Shown here in pieces: positions 1 to 11,354 of a stretch of 64,000 bases of DNA; position 1 is the stretch's first letter, and each line of letters begins with the position of its first letter. The notes beneath the pieces were generated by a model. That model was not told the DNA's origin. It saw nothing but the letters and a program-made list of their open reading frames with translations, and did not search any database. The position numbers and the translations under genes are program-made. Where the stretch lies: NCBI RefSeq assembly GCF_004193775.1, contig NC_041002.1:5195261-5259260 (forward strand), in the 5' to 3' direction. The stretch comes from Glycine soja. Lineage: Eukaryota > Streptophyta > Magnoliopsida > Fabales > Fabaceae.

Positions 1-2137
1 GTTTTCGAAATCTGCATTTTGTGCAGATTTTTGCTGTGAAATTGTGCAGCAGGATTTTGCACAAGTGCAGAAAAATACTAGGCATTTGCTGGTTGTGGAA
101 AGAGCAGTGCAGAATGAGTTCTGGATGTTTGCTAGTAGATCCCAACGGTCAAAATGTAGGCTTATGCACTAGAGACTTCCAGTAAAATTTTGGAGTCGAT
201 CCAACGGTTAACGAATTGGATCGAAGGAATTGTTACTGTGGTCTTTAAGTGAGAAAAGCTGTGACTTTGGTTGATGTGTTGAGCAGAGTTCTCTGCCTTT
301 GCTCTGTTTTGCTTGGCTGTGATAGCTTGTGCTGTTTGAATGTTGTTTTGCTTGGATGTTGTGGAAGCTTGGGAGGATTGATGGGGACCCGGTGTTGAGA
401 GAAACGAGGATATGGGCTACGTGGGAGTACGTGAGCTCAGTTGGAGGTGGGCAACAGGGGATGGTGGGTTTATGCGCGCATTGTGGATGTGGAAAACTTG
501 TTGTGCACCATCGCCCGACCGCCACCTAGTACCACATGTGATGGGTACCCCATAATCCTACAAGCTTGAGATGAGGAAGTGTTGAAGGGTGAAACTTCCT
601 GCTTTTATTGTTGACCACAGAGTGGTACCTGGAGATATGTCGCGGGGGTCAGGAGACCTTGGGGACGTCAGGTGGGGTGCTATTGCCCAAAACCAAGCTT
701 GACCAATCCCGACCCAACCCGGGCATAGTCGGTCAGTGAGAACCTGTGATGTACCTAAGCAGGCGAGCTCCTGGCAGTCAACAGATAAAAGGAAAACAAG
801 ACCACAAAGCAAGGAGGCTTGTGGTGGCTGGCCAGCTGTGAATTTTGTGTGATATGTGGAGTATGGCCTCTGGTAATCGATTACCAAGGGTGGGTAATCG
901 ATTACAAGGCTTAAAAATGAAGACAGGAGACTAGGATGGTCTCTGGTAATCGATTACCACGGGGTGTAATCGATTACCAGGCTTGAAAACGAGGTCAGGA
1001 AGCTAAGGAAGCCTCTGGTAATCGATTACCAAGGGGTGTAATCGATTACCAGGCTTAAAAAGGGAACTGGGAGATGGTGGAAGCCTCTGGTAATCGATTA
1101 CCAGCCTGTGTAATCGATTACACAGAGGAATGGGTCACTGGTAATCGATTACCAGGCATGTGTAATCGATTACACAGTGCATTATTGCATATTTCATGTC
1201 CTGAGGCTGTGTAATTCAAGTTTAGCCTCTGGTAATCGATTACCAAGGCTGTGTAATCGATTACCAGAGATGAAAAGCCTTAAAATACCCCTTTTAATTG
1301 CATGTAGTGGTTATGAGATGCATTGTGTGGCGGCATAGCTAGATTCTTGTGAAAGAGTCTACCCCTTTCTTTTCTTTCTTGTAGATCGTGATGGCGGCGC
1401 AGCTAATCCGTGATCGAGTAGAGATGGAGTGCTTAGAGGGAGCTTGGGAGACCCTCAAAGGCAACACGAGGTGCCGATTTCGGGGCACCATTCGATTCAC
1501 GGCTACTTCTTTGGTGCATCCAGATGAACCTGCACGGACGCTTCAGCGCACGGTGGAGTGGACAACTCCTTGGATTAGTTTTGTGTATTTTTGAGGGTGG
1601 GTGTATTTAGGACTGACTGTTAGGTTTACTTTTTTGTTTTGTATGGGTAGACCTGATGTATAGGAATTTGATGATTGTATACTTGTGGCTGAAGCCACCA
1701 CTATGGACACCTTTGCTCTGGATGACACTATATATTTTGTAAAACTCCCATATTTTGGACAGCTTTAAATGATGAATGCATTTATGATCGATCTTGTTAT
1801 CTGAAAAGAAATCATTAGCAACTTTATTTGTAAAAGAGTTTATCGACTGTATTTTACCCTTTTTTTCACGTGACGACCTAAAGTAATGGCTGGTATATTC
1901 TTCCTTTTGAAACAGCAAAATAATTTAGAGAATTATGAGCGGTAAGAAAGAAATGACTCCGAATAGAGTTGTGAACTGGCCATTCAGGACTCTGTAGTGA
2001 GGATTTTCCTTCGAAACCTTGTTTTGGTGAAAAGAGAAAGAAATGAAAAAGAAAAAGAAGAAAAAAAAAAAATTTACCATGGTTTTTGTTAATTAAATCA
2101 TTACTATTAAACCAGTCATTATTTTGGGGACGCCACA
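1..2137 (+). mobile_element. 3' part of a Ty3-type LTR, truncated by the window edge
   Basis: No protein-coding gene is recognisable. The segment has the make-up of a long legume Ty3-type LTR: a phrase near 198 (gatccaacggttaacgaat) that recurs near 10768 in the other long LTR, a block of palindromes at 871-1270, a T-rich stretch, and a likely 3' terminus GGGGACGCCACA ending at 2137 in the canonical CA. The 5' end lies outside the window, so neither its length nor a target duplication can be checked. Small open frames in it (208-525, 558-887, 1388-1594) show no family features and are probably chance. The right boundary is inferred from the CA end and the change in sequence character after it. 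Confidence 0.6.
871..1270. repeat. Array of TGGTAATCGATTACCA palindromes in couplets
   Basis: By eye about twelve copies of the core TAATCGATTA lie in six couplets. The first member is usually CTGGTAATCGATTACCA and the second, 5-7 bases later, TGTAATCGATTACCAG or TGTAATCGATTACACAG. Couplets repeat every 50-90 bp with unrelated spacers such as GGCTTAAAAA. The core is self-complementary, so each copy could form a short hairpin or bind a dimeric protein. Such iterated palindromes are known as a repeat feature of soybean LTRs; their function is not known to me. Confidence 0.85.
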
Positions 2138-2261
2138 GAAAACATTTACTCTCTCAAATGCTAAACACATGTGATGGAAACACCGCAGAACTTCAAGGAT
2201 TTACTTCCTCCCTGCCCTAAGGCCCAATTCATGTGTGTGCTTTACCAACACTAGCTACAAA

Positions 2262-2612
2262 ATATCCTTAAATTGTTGGTGATTCACACACTTGGCACAT
2301 TGGCACAATGATCCTTTTTCCTTCAGTCATATCAATTTCTTCCTTACTAGTTCGTTTCCACTCAAAACATTGAATTAATAAAGCACTACTATAAATTTTA
2401 TTTTACATATATAAGTTCTTCAAGAACATTATAAGATGTTTATGCTTTTAACAACCCTAGAAGTTATAAATATCCTTAACTGTCAGTGATTGGCACAGTT
2501 GCCACATAGCTTCTAAGGGATATTTTTTTTACACAGTAAGTCCCTTTCTTTCAGTCATATCAGTTTATTTTTAAGTAGTCCTTTTCCACTAAAAACATTG
2601 GATTAATAAGGC
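2262..2612. repeat. Imperfect tandem duplication, about 207-bp period
   Basis: The stretch at 2262-2384 is repeated with changes at 2469-2612. Both copies begin with TATCCTTAA, share GTGATT and GGCACA..TGCCACA-like text, then TTTCAGTCATATCA, a TTCCACT..AAACATTG block and ATTAATAA. It is non-coding and no transposon ends are visible. Confidence 0.6.
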
Positions 2613-4600
2613 CAGAGTTAGGTAGACAAATGGTTTAAAATATATACTTAAGTGTACAACTTGCTGCACTTCTGTGTAATTGTAGTACAAAAACAAAAAG
2701 GGTAATTTAAACACTATTATTTTTTATTTTTCTTTTGCTTTTTTATTTTTTTAATTAATATGAAAAAGCTTATGTCTATTGGTGTTTTACTCTTCTTTCT
2801 CTTGAATCTCCCCTGCAAATCTAACAAAACTGACAATGTTAAGAAATTGTTTATGTTTGCATCCTCTGGTAGTTATGTGCTTCATAACATAAAAACAGAG
2901 CAAATGAAGCTTCCATTTATGAAATTATCACTAAAACTTTAAAGGTACATAAAGCATTCAGTTAAGAAAAATGTTTTGAGGGGACTGATTCCTGAATCAA
3001 TCTTCAAAATAACGTCCAATACCATATGTGTTGTTATGCAGCTGTATTGAATACTCTAAGGGAGAACTCTGCTGCCCATAGTGATCCTACCCAGTTTGAA
3101 CATATTGTCTTTAGTAAATGATACATGTGGTTTACACAAAATAAAAACTACCCTCAATTTATGCATGGTAGATGATTGGTCTGGTTGTTCATGAGGACAT
3201 CATGAGCATTATCTTTTTATTTTATATTTTATAATGGTTCTTGTTTTGTTTTCTTCTGCTTATCTTTCGTTGCATCCACATAATCAGGGAATTGCTAGGG
3301 TTTTAGGGGGCTGGTTTAGTTGAATTTTAAGCACACTATCTTGAACCTTACGCTTAATCGGTGAATAAAAAACATCAACTTTACTAGTGCCACTAGCATG
3401 TAGTTAACAATGGTCGTTCCCCTATAGTGTCTTGAATGTGATTCCAAAAATGTCCTTTCATTGCTTGGCCAAAACCAAGTAGATATGAATGCCATATTTT
3501 TTAAAAACCAAATCAGATTTGTATATAATATTGAATTGTTTATATAAGATAAAGGCATGCTAAGTTAGTATGTCATGTCAGGAGCTGTGAAATGAACATA
3601 GCATGTTCTTAATTGTGAAAAGAGTCATATATGCAAGGGACGACAATGATTAGAGGATGTGATAATAATTGAAATAGAGGGATCAAAAACCAATTTATCT
3701 TGTTTGATTGGCTTCTATATGAATAAGATAATTCCTCACTACGATGGGGCATTCATAACAGAACCAACAATATTACATGACCATGGTAACATGATGGCAA
3801 AAAATATCTACTAACAATATTGGTAGTGGGGAGTTTCAATATAAATCTAAAAAGATTGGTAATCTACCACACACCCTTATAAACACTATAACCTGCCATG
3901 TCTTTGTTAGCATTCTTACTGTCTAATCTGCTTTGGTGTTAAACGTATGTCATCTGTGTCTTTGAATTCATTTTGTTTTGACACATGTACTCCTACTTTG
4001 GATTTAAACATATTGTATTGTTTGTAGGTAGTACTATTAATTCGTCAATCGTCTGTTAAGGATACCAAAAAAATTCATCTTGGTTCACTTAACATATAGT
4101 CATCTAATAATCATTGGCATTACCGCAACCAAAGTTTTTGTTTGTAGCTTCTTTTGAGGTACGTATGCCATTCTGACAGTTATGTTGTTAATTATTACAT
4201 ATGTTGTTCAAATGTGCCTATTGTTTATTATTACATGTTTGTACATTGTGAGCAAACCATAGTTTCCCGTTTGAGATTGAATACAATGATTAATACAGAG
4301 AGTTTGGATTAACTGTTGTATTGAATCTTGAATTGTCCGTTTGGACAGTTTGGGAAGACTAATTATTTTTACTTAATTCTTACTTATAGGTTAAGTAGGT
4401 TGTGTTAATTTTGACAAAATTTTGGTTTTGTGCATCTTGCTTTGTTCTCTGGGTGCATACATGATTGTGGTGATTTGACGTCACCTCTTTCATGTCGTGT
4501 ACTTGGAGACCAAAGCGAAATGTTGCTGAAATTTTGTCAAATTTGACATAACCGTCGTAACTTGTTTGTGTGAATCAAGTAAAAATTTGTCTTCCCAAAT
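2613..4600. other. Non-coding stretch upstream of the CACTA transposase
   Basis: This is AT-rich DNA without a recognisable gene. The short ORFs 2760-2942 (+) and 3316-3558 (-) match no family I know. It may hold the 5' leader and left end of the CACTA element, but no CACTA terminus with the subterminal repeats seen near 21 kb could be found. Confidence 0.5.
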
Positions 4601-4681
4601 GGGATAGGGTCACACCTTTTTATGAAAAAAGAGAGGTTGTCATGCATATCGGAAAATCTATCCCGTGACAGTACGCCAAAC

Positions 4682-7600
4682 ATGGATCGAAGTTGGATAA
4701 GTGATGAGTATGAGAATGGGGTTGAAGAATTCTTGCAATTTGCCCAACAAAATGCACCAGAAATGGGTGGATTATATTTGTGTCCATGTTTTAAATGTTT
4801 GAATGGGAGACGACAATCATTGAATGACATTAGAACACGTCTTATATGTGATGGTATCAGTCCTACTTATACAAAATGGATATGGCATGGTGAGTTACCA
4901 TAAATGTCAACAATCCCTCTAAGAGATGCAGTTGATGTACAAGTCGGTGATCATATAGAAGACATGCTTCGCGATCCTGGACAACAGGGTTTTAGGCAAG
5001 CACATGCACCTTATTATGAAACATTAGAAACTAATTCTAAGAAGCCACTGTATCTCAGATGTACAAACTTCACACGGTTATCAGGGGTGTTAGCTTTGGT
5101 GAATTTGAAGGCAAGATTTGGGTGGAGTGACAAAAGCTTCAATGAATTACTTTTGTTATTGAAGAATATGCTTCCTATGGACAACATGTTACCCAAGAAT
5201 CATTACGAGGCCAAGAAGATATTATGTCCTGTGGGTATGGAATACCAAAAAATATATGCTTGCCCTAATGATAGTATTTTGTATAGAAATGAGTTTGCCC
5301 AAATGCGCTATTACCCTACATGTGGGGTGCCAAGCTACAAAGTGAAGTATGATGAATGCAGTGATGATGCAACCACATACAAGGATTGTCTAGCAAAGGT
5401 GTGTTGGTATCTTCCAGTAATACCAAGGTTTAAGCGATTGTTTGATAATGTACATGACGCAAAAAACCTAACATGGCATGCTGATGGGAGGATAAATGAT
5501 GGATTGCTCTGTCATCCTGCTGATTCTCCCTAATGGAAGACAATTGATCACTTGTATCTGAAATTTGGATAGGATCCCAGAAACCTAAGGGTTAGTCTTG
5601 CTTCTAACAGAATGAATGCTTTTGGTAACTTGAGCTGTAGCCATAGTTCATGGCCTATTTTGCTTATGATTTACAACCTTCCTCCTTGGTTGTGCATCAA
5701 GTGAAAATACATTATGTTGTGTATGATGATAGCTGGTCCAAGACATCCAGGAAATGACATTGATGTCTATCTTGCTCCCTTGATTGAAAACCTGACAAAA
5801 TTGTGGATAGAAGGGGTTGATGTGTATAATGCCAATGTTCAGCAGAGCTTTAGGTTGCGTGCAATGATATTTTGCACCATTAACGACTTTCCAGCTTATG
5901 GGAATTTGAGTGGATATAGTGTCAAAGGCCACCATGCATGTCCTATATGTGAGAAAAACACAAGTTACATCCAACTAAAGCATGGAAAGAAGATAATGTA
6001 CACAAGGCATCAAAGATTTTTAAAGCCTTATCACCCATATCGACGAATGAAGAAAGCATTTAATGGAACATCTGAGATTGACAGTCCACCGAAGCCGTTG
6101 GCTGGACACGAAGTTTTTGATCGGGTTAAGGACATCATAACTATGTTTGGGAAGACACAAAAAAAGGATGGGTCCGACAAGAATATTTGGAAGAAAAGGT
6201 CAATATTCTTTGATCTGCCTTACTGGAGCGATCTACATGTGCAACATTGTTTAGATGTTATGCATGTTGAGAAAAATGTGTGTGATAGTTTAATTGAAAC
6301 TCTTCTTAACATTAAAGACAAGACAAAAGATGGTTTGAAATGTCATCAAGATTTGGCAGAAATGGGTATACGACAACAGTTGCATATAGTATCACAAGTT
6401 CATCGAATGTACTTGCCCCCAGCATGTCATACCATGTCAACGACCGAGAAAAAAGTTTTTGTCATTGTCTTAAAAATGTTAAAGTCCCACAAGGATACTC
6501 TTCAAATATCAAGAGCCTTGTATCCGTCAATGAGCTGAAATTGGTTGGATTGAAGTCTCATGATTGTCACGTTTTAATGCAACAATTGTTTCCTATAGCC
6601 ATTTGCGGAATTTTGCCGGAGAAAGTTAGGGTTGCCATAACTCGGTTGTGTTTTTTCTTCAATGCAATCTACAGCAAAGTCATTGATCCTCAACAATTGG
6701 ATGATTTGGAGAATGAGGCTTCCATTATCATCTGTTAGTTGGAGATGTATTTTCCACCATCATTTTTTGACATTATGATTCACTTAGTTGTCCATCTTGT
6801 ACGAGAGATACGGTTATGCAAGCCCGTGTTTTTGCGGTTGATGTATTCGGTTGAGCAATACATGAAAGTGTTGAAAAGTTATATGAAGAAGCAATATCGA
6901 CTGGAAGCATGCATTGTCAAAAGGTATGTCACAGAAGAAGCTATTGAGTTTTGTTCTGAGTACATAGAAACTGCTACACATGTGGAAGTCATCATGAGTC
7001 TACACGGCAAGGTAGGGGAACACGAGGATTCAATGTTGTAACCATGGATCGCCAGCAGGTCTCACAAGCGCTTTTATATGTACTAAACAACACAGCAGAA
7101 GTTATACCATACATAGATGCTCACAAAGAATATGTCGCAGCTTCCCACCCAAACATGAATATGATGAGGGTGTTGCAAGAGCACTGTAGGACTTTCATTA
7201 ATTGGTTTAGAAAAACAATATTCGCTAATGACAGTGCTTCTAAAACATTATCATTGTTAATTGTTGGGCCAAATCTCAATGTCCTCACTTGGAAGGGATA
7301 TGATATTAACAATTATTCCTTCTACACGAAGTCACAGGACCGTTGATGCTCATTCAGACCACTTTAGTAGTTCATTAGATAACCATCCGATTTGAGCGTC
7401 CATGCCTTATTTTGGAGTCATTCAAGAAATCTAGGAGCTTCATTATGGTGAATTTAGAGTGCTTATTTTCAAGTGCCAGTGGGTTAATGGAAATGCGGGT
7501 GTCCGTCAAGACAAAATGGGGTTTACTTTGGTTGACCTTGAAAGGATTGGTTACAAGGATGAGCCTTTCATCATGGCAGCACAAGCAAGACAGGTGTTTT

Positions 7601-7815
7601 ATGTTCAAGATCCGAGTGACTCAAGATGATCAGTTGTTCTACAGGGGAAAACAAGTGGTATCCCTTACGATATTGATGCTTCAACACTTGATGTTAACAA
7701 GATGCTGACGTTCTCCCCACAACTGCCTTCCACAGATGCTGAAAATGAGAAGGATGATGTACATGCAAATCGTAATGATCATGATAAAGGTTTATGGGAG
7801 AATACGACTACGTAA
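4682..7815 (+). pseudogene. CACTA (En/Spm) TNP2-type transposase, decayed
   Basis: TNP2-type proteins cut and move CACTA elements in the nucleus. Reading across frames gives the family order. A transposase-associated domain starts MDRSWISDEYENGVEEFL and has CPCFKC (4682-4900). The TNP2 core contains CPVGMEYQKIYACPND, DPRNLRVSLASN and CPICEKNTSY (5200-6340). A DUF4218-like part contains YFPPSFFDIMIHLVVHL and YMKKQYRLEACIVKRY (6540-7040). A DUF4216-like part contains WVNGNAGVRQDKMGFTLV (7400-7700). Stops (4901, 5531, 6736, 7039), frameshifts and a lost conserved Asp (ASN where relatives have ASD) show that it is dead. Intact relatives encode roughly 1000 residues. The start is the first Met of the conserved N-terminus; 60 bp of open frame lie upstream. 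Confidence 0.88.
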
Positions 7816-8430
7816 CTACGGTATATACCCAAATAATGTTTAACATGTTGAAAAGTTATATTTGCTTTATTTACAATTAATTGTCTTTATTTACAATTTC
7901 ATACTTAGATGTTGATCTAATTAACATGTGTTTCATTTTTATTTTAATTTTTTTACAGGAACCATGGCAACACCCCCGAGTTCCCCCCACCTTCAGATGC
8001 TCCAAGCACAACTACAAAAAGGAAGACTAGACAAACTACCTGCCTCAGAAGATTGATTGCCAGAAGCTTGGATCAGCCACAGCCTACTATGAATGTGAAC
8101 CCTATTACTGGTAGAGGATCTGGCCCACATAAAGAAAAATTTCATAGTTACCTAGGGGTAGTTGCACGGGAAAAAATCCCCATTGTACATTCCAGTTGGA
8201 AAGTTGTCCCTGAATCTCTAAAAAATCTAATATGGAATGACATTTTGGTAAGTGCACTTTAGTAACCATTTAGGTTTTATATTTGTTAAATTAAGTTGCA
8301 AAGGTAGTTGTTGACTAAGCATTTGAATACAATTTATTATTGTAGGGTAAGTTTGACATCCCTGAAGGATCAATTGCCAAGAAGGTCATGTCGACAGTTG
8401 CCACGAGATGGAGGCAATTTAAGTCCTCCC

Positions 8431-8435
8431 TTACC
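8431..8435. repeat. Target-site duplication TTACC, left
   Basis: Five bases repeated exactly at 11350-11354, flanking the TG..CA ends of the solo LTR. Confidence 0.85.
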
Positions 8436-8757
8436 TGTGACACCCTTTATCCCGACATATATATAAATAAATAAAATATATAAAAATATTGGTAAACAAA
8501 TTCATGTGGGTAAAATGTTCACATTTACTTCACTATTATGAAATAAAACTTATTAAAAACATATTCGACTCAAAACAAGGTCGTCAAAATTTACAGAAAT
8601 GTTTACTAAATGTGACAACCTCTAACCCGACATATATATAAATAAATAAAATATATAAAAATATTGGTAAACAAATTCACGTGGGTAAAAGATTCACATT
8701 CACTTCACTATCATCAAATAAAACTTTTTAAAAACATATTCAGCTAAAAACACATTC
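8436..8757. repeat. Tandem duplication of the LTR terminal 175 bp
   Basis: The sequence from 8436 is repeated from 8611 with few changes: TGTGACA, then CCCGACATATATATAAATAA, then AATATTGGTAAACAAATTCA. The LTR thus carries two near-identical terminal segments, only the outer of which is at the real element end. Confidence 0.85.
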
Positions 8758-9490
8758 ACTTCACATTTACAATTTTTTTTTTGTTAAATTAGTGAGGTAA
8801 AGTAAAATAGACTAACATCATGCAATTAATATAGAAACTTATGCCACAATGTCACATCCTATCAGAGCATTGGGTTCCAACATCCTTCATCACAAGGTTC
8901 CTTAAAGCAATTCACCTAGTCATCTGCTCCCCCAAACACAAAGTTCAAGATCATCACAGGATCCAAACACAAATAACACACGGGGAGTGAGTTATCACAT
9001 TCCTAACTAATAGAGAAACAAGACAACTAGATATACATATCATATAAATGAGATACAACTTACTTAAACATAACTCACGTAATTCCACCACTTTGTCATT
9101 TAAAATTCACTTTTCAATCATCAATCACATTACACAAGAATCATACACTCTGATCAAGACATAATAACACATCAATTCATAGTAAACAATTAGCAATCGT
9201 TATGCAACAATTATGGTAAGACTCAAGCCTATATGTAATGTGGTACCATGTTAGTGAAAAATCACCTTGGGGCGCTTAGGAGTACATAACAAGACACACC
9301 ATAAAATGAGTATTTTAGGTTACTCTCACTAAGTAAAATCATAGGGAGACCAGTCAGGGTCACGCTGTTTTGCGAGAATGCTCCAACCGGGTGTATTTAC
9401 CCCCAGGGCCTACACTCCGAAGAGTCCGTCAGGGCCTCTCCCTCCTAATTCAAGTCCAACCCCTAAAACAATTTTTTTGCATGCAGACAC

Positions 9491-10109
9491 TGCTCATGAA
9501 TTATACAATACCCATGACCTCACACTCGTTTTTTAAACACGTTCAACATATTGCGCTACAATTTAACACTGGTTCCTAAATAGGAAACCTACACTTTCTC
9601 TTTAACACTGCGCATCAACACTTTTCTCAAGATAAACACTGGTCGGGTTATTGTATAATTCACAGCTCACAATACAAGTAATGTCACATCAAGTGTTAAC
9701 CACACACTTATCACAACTAAAACTCATGTTCACAATTTCACATCTTATAATATCACATACCACCATCACATGTTTACAGGTATCTCACAAATTAACACAT
9801 GTTCAACTTTGTACTTATACTAAATCTCAATAACAATATTATAATCTTAAAGCAACATGTTATTCCACAATTCATCACATATTCTATTTATAGATATTGC
9901 TCATGAATTATACAATACCCACGACCTCACACTCGTGTTTCAAACATGTTTAACACATTGCGCTACAATTTAACAATGGTTCCTAAATAGGAGACCTACA
10001 TTTTCTCTTTAACACTGCGCATCAACACTTTTCTCAAGATAAACACTGGTCGGATTATTGTACAATTCATAGCTCACAACACAATTATTGTCACATCAAG
10101 TGTTAAACA
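9491..10109. repeat. Direct repeat of about 210 bp, 407 bp apart, inside the solo LTR
   Basis: The block at 9491-9700 (beginning TGCTCATGAATTATACAATA) recurs at 9898-10109 with scattered substitutions. Both copies contain CTTTAACACTGCGCATCAAC and AAGATAAACACTGGTCGG. Confidence 0.85.
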
Positions 10110-11097
10110 GACACATTTATTCACAACCAAATATCATATCCACAATTTAACATCTCATAATGTCACAATCCACCATCACATGTTTAATTTATTACATACT
10201 CCCAATTTGAATCACCATTTCATAATCTCAATATAACAATTTATACCAAAGATTTATCACAATATTGGGAGTAAACCCCCTCAAATAATTTCACACAATT
10301 ATATCAAAATCAATTAATAAAAATCATAGGTATAAAAAAATGAAAACACCAAGATCACTCTATTTTGTCAACCAATTTGCATCAGGACATCAATATTGTA
10401 TTTATAATCATAAAGGAAAAATTGAAATTTAATAAACATCCCAAAATAAACCCAATTTAATCCTCTAAGAATCCTTACACTTGTTCATTCTAACCCCAAT
10501 TGCGATAAACTCATCCCTTACCTCGATATAGTCACTCAAGCATTCTCCGTTATCAATTGTGACATTTATCGTGCTCTCTAGAGCTCCTCCTCTGGTTGCT
10601 CTGTTAGGGTTCCCAAACATTAGAGAGAAGGAGCAGGGATTGAAGCCTTCATTCCACTGTCTACGTGCGATGAGTATTTCTCCTTCCACAGACATTATTT
10701 TGTAAAACCCAATGTTCAAGATGTGCAAAAATGAATCGCAAACCACATATAAAAATTTCACGACAATCCAACGGTTAACGAATCCGAGATCATAGTTTTA
10801 CCGAGACAATTTTGGGTTTCCGTGGGAAAGGAAAAAGCTACGATGCAAAGGATATTTCTCTTAGCTCTAACATATTTTTGCAATTCCCAAAGGTGAGAAT
10901 GTTTAGAATTGAGTTACGAACCTAGTTCTGAAATATCACGACGATCCAACGGTGAACAAGTCCAAGATCATCATTTTTCTAAGACAGGTTTGGTGGTATG
11001 CGGTAAAAGAGAGCGTTTTGGAAAGAGGAGAGGGAAAAACAAAATTGAGAGGAAGAAGAGGCATCGTCGGTGTGAAAACTAACCTAACACGTCTCTG

Positions 11098-11105
11098 TTT
11101 ATAAA
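11098..11105 (-). promoter_or_regulatory. Possible TATA box of the solo LTR
   Basis: TTTATAAA on the minus strand is followed by ACAGAGACG and a C/T-rich leader-like stretch, which is the usual layout of an LTR promoter. Position and strand support the minus orientation but activity is unknown. Confidence 0.4.
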
Positions 11106-11349
11106 GGATACTCATAGTCTATCATTTACTCTATTTATTTATTTTTATTATTTTATAAAAAGGAACTCTATTTTATTTCCTATCAAATGAATAAATCAAA
11201 TATATTTTTTCTTGAAACCATTATTTTAATGTAGCTATTTCTCCTTATTTATTTATTTATTTATAAAAACCTTATCATTTTTCTAAAACTCTATTTATTT
11301 ATAAATACAATCCTTTTTAAATAAGTTTACCAAAAAATGGGATGTTACA

Positions 11350-11354
11350 TTACC
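11350..11354. repeat. Target-site duplication TTACC, right
   Basis: Right-hand copy of the duplication at 8431-8435. Confidence 0.85.

Larger units (their letters stand above)
8436..11349 (-). mobile_element. Solo LTR of a Ty3-type retrotransposon with 5-bp target duplication
   Basis: The element starts TGTGACACCC and ends GGGATGTTACA, so it has TG..CA termini, and it is flanked on both sides by TTACC (8431-8435, 11350-11354). Removing it with one TTACC restores the host reading frame (..SSLT-TKYVYADKD), which confirms the insertion precisely. No gag, pol, primer-binding site or second LTR is seen in its 2914 bp, so it is a solo LTR or a non-coding derivative. A TATA-like TTTATAAA on the minus strand (11098-11105), followed by a transcript-like stretch, suggests minus orientation. 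The ORF at 10465-10761 (-) lies within it and matches no known family. Confidence 0.85.

Noticed and set aside
871..1270. CRISPR-like array (short repeats, unequal spacers)
   Set aside because: Repeats are 10-16 bp palindromes in couplets inside a plant LTR; there are no cas genes and the genome is eukaryotic.
2382..2400. CACTACTATAAATTTTA as the left end of the CACTA element
   Set aside because: It lacks the CCGTCTTAG and TACGACG subterminal repeats of the right end, and the adjoining bases (AAG) do not match those after 21258 (TTA). It also lies inside a local tandem duplication.
10465..10761. 98-codon minus-strand ORF in the solo LTR as a host gene
   Set aside because: It lies wholly within an LTR bounded by a target duplication and has no known domain.
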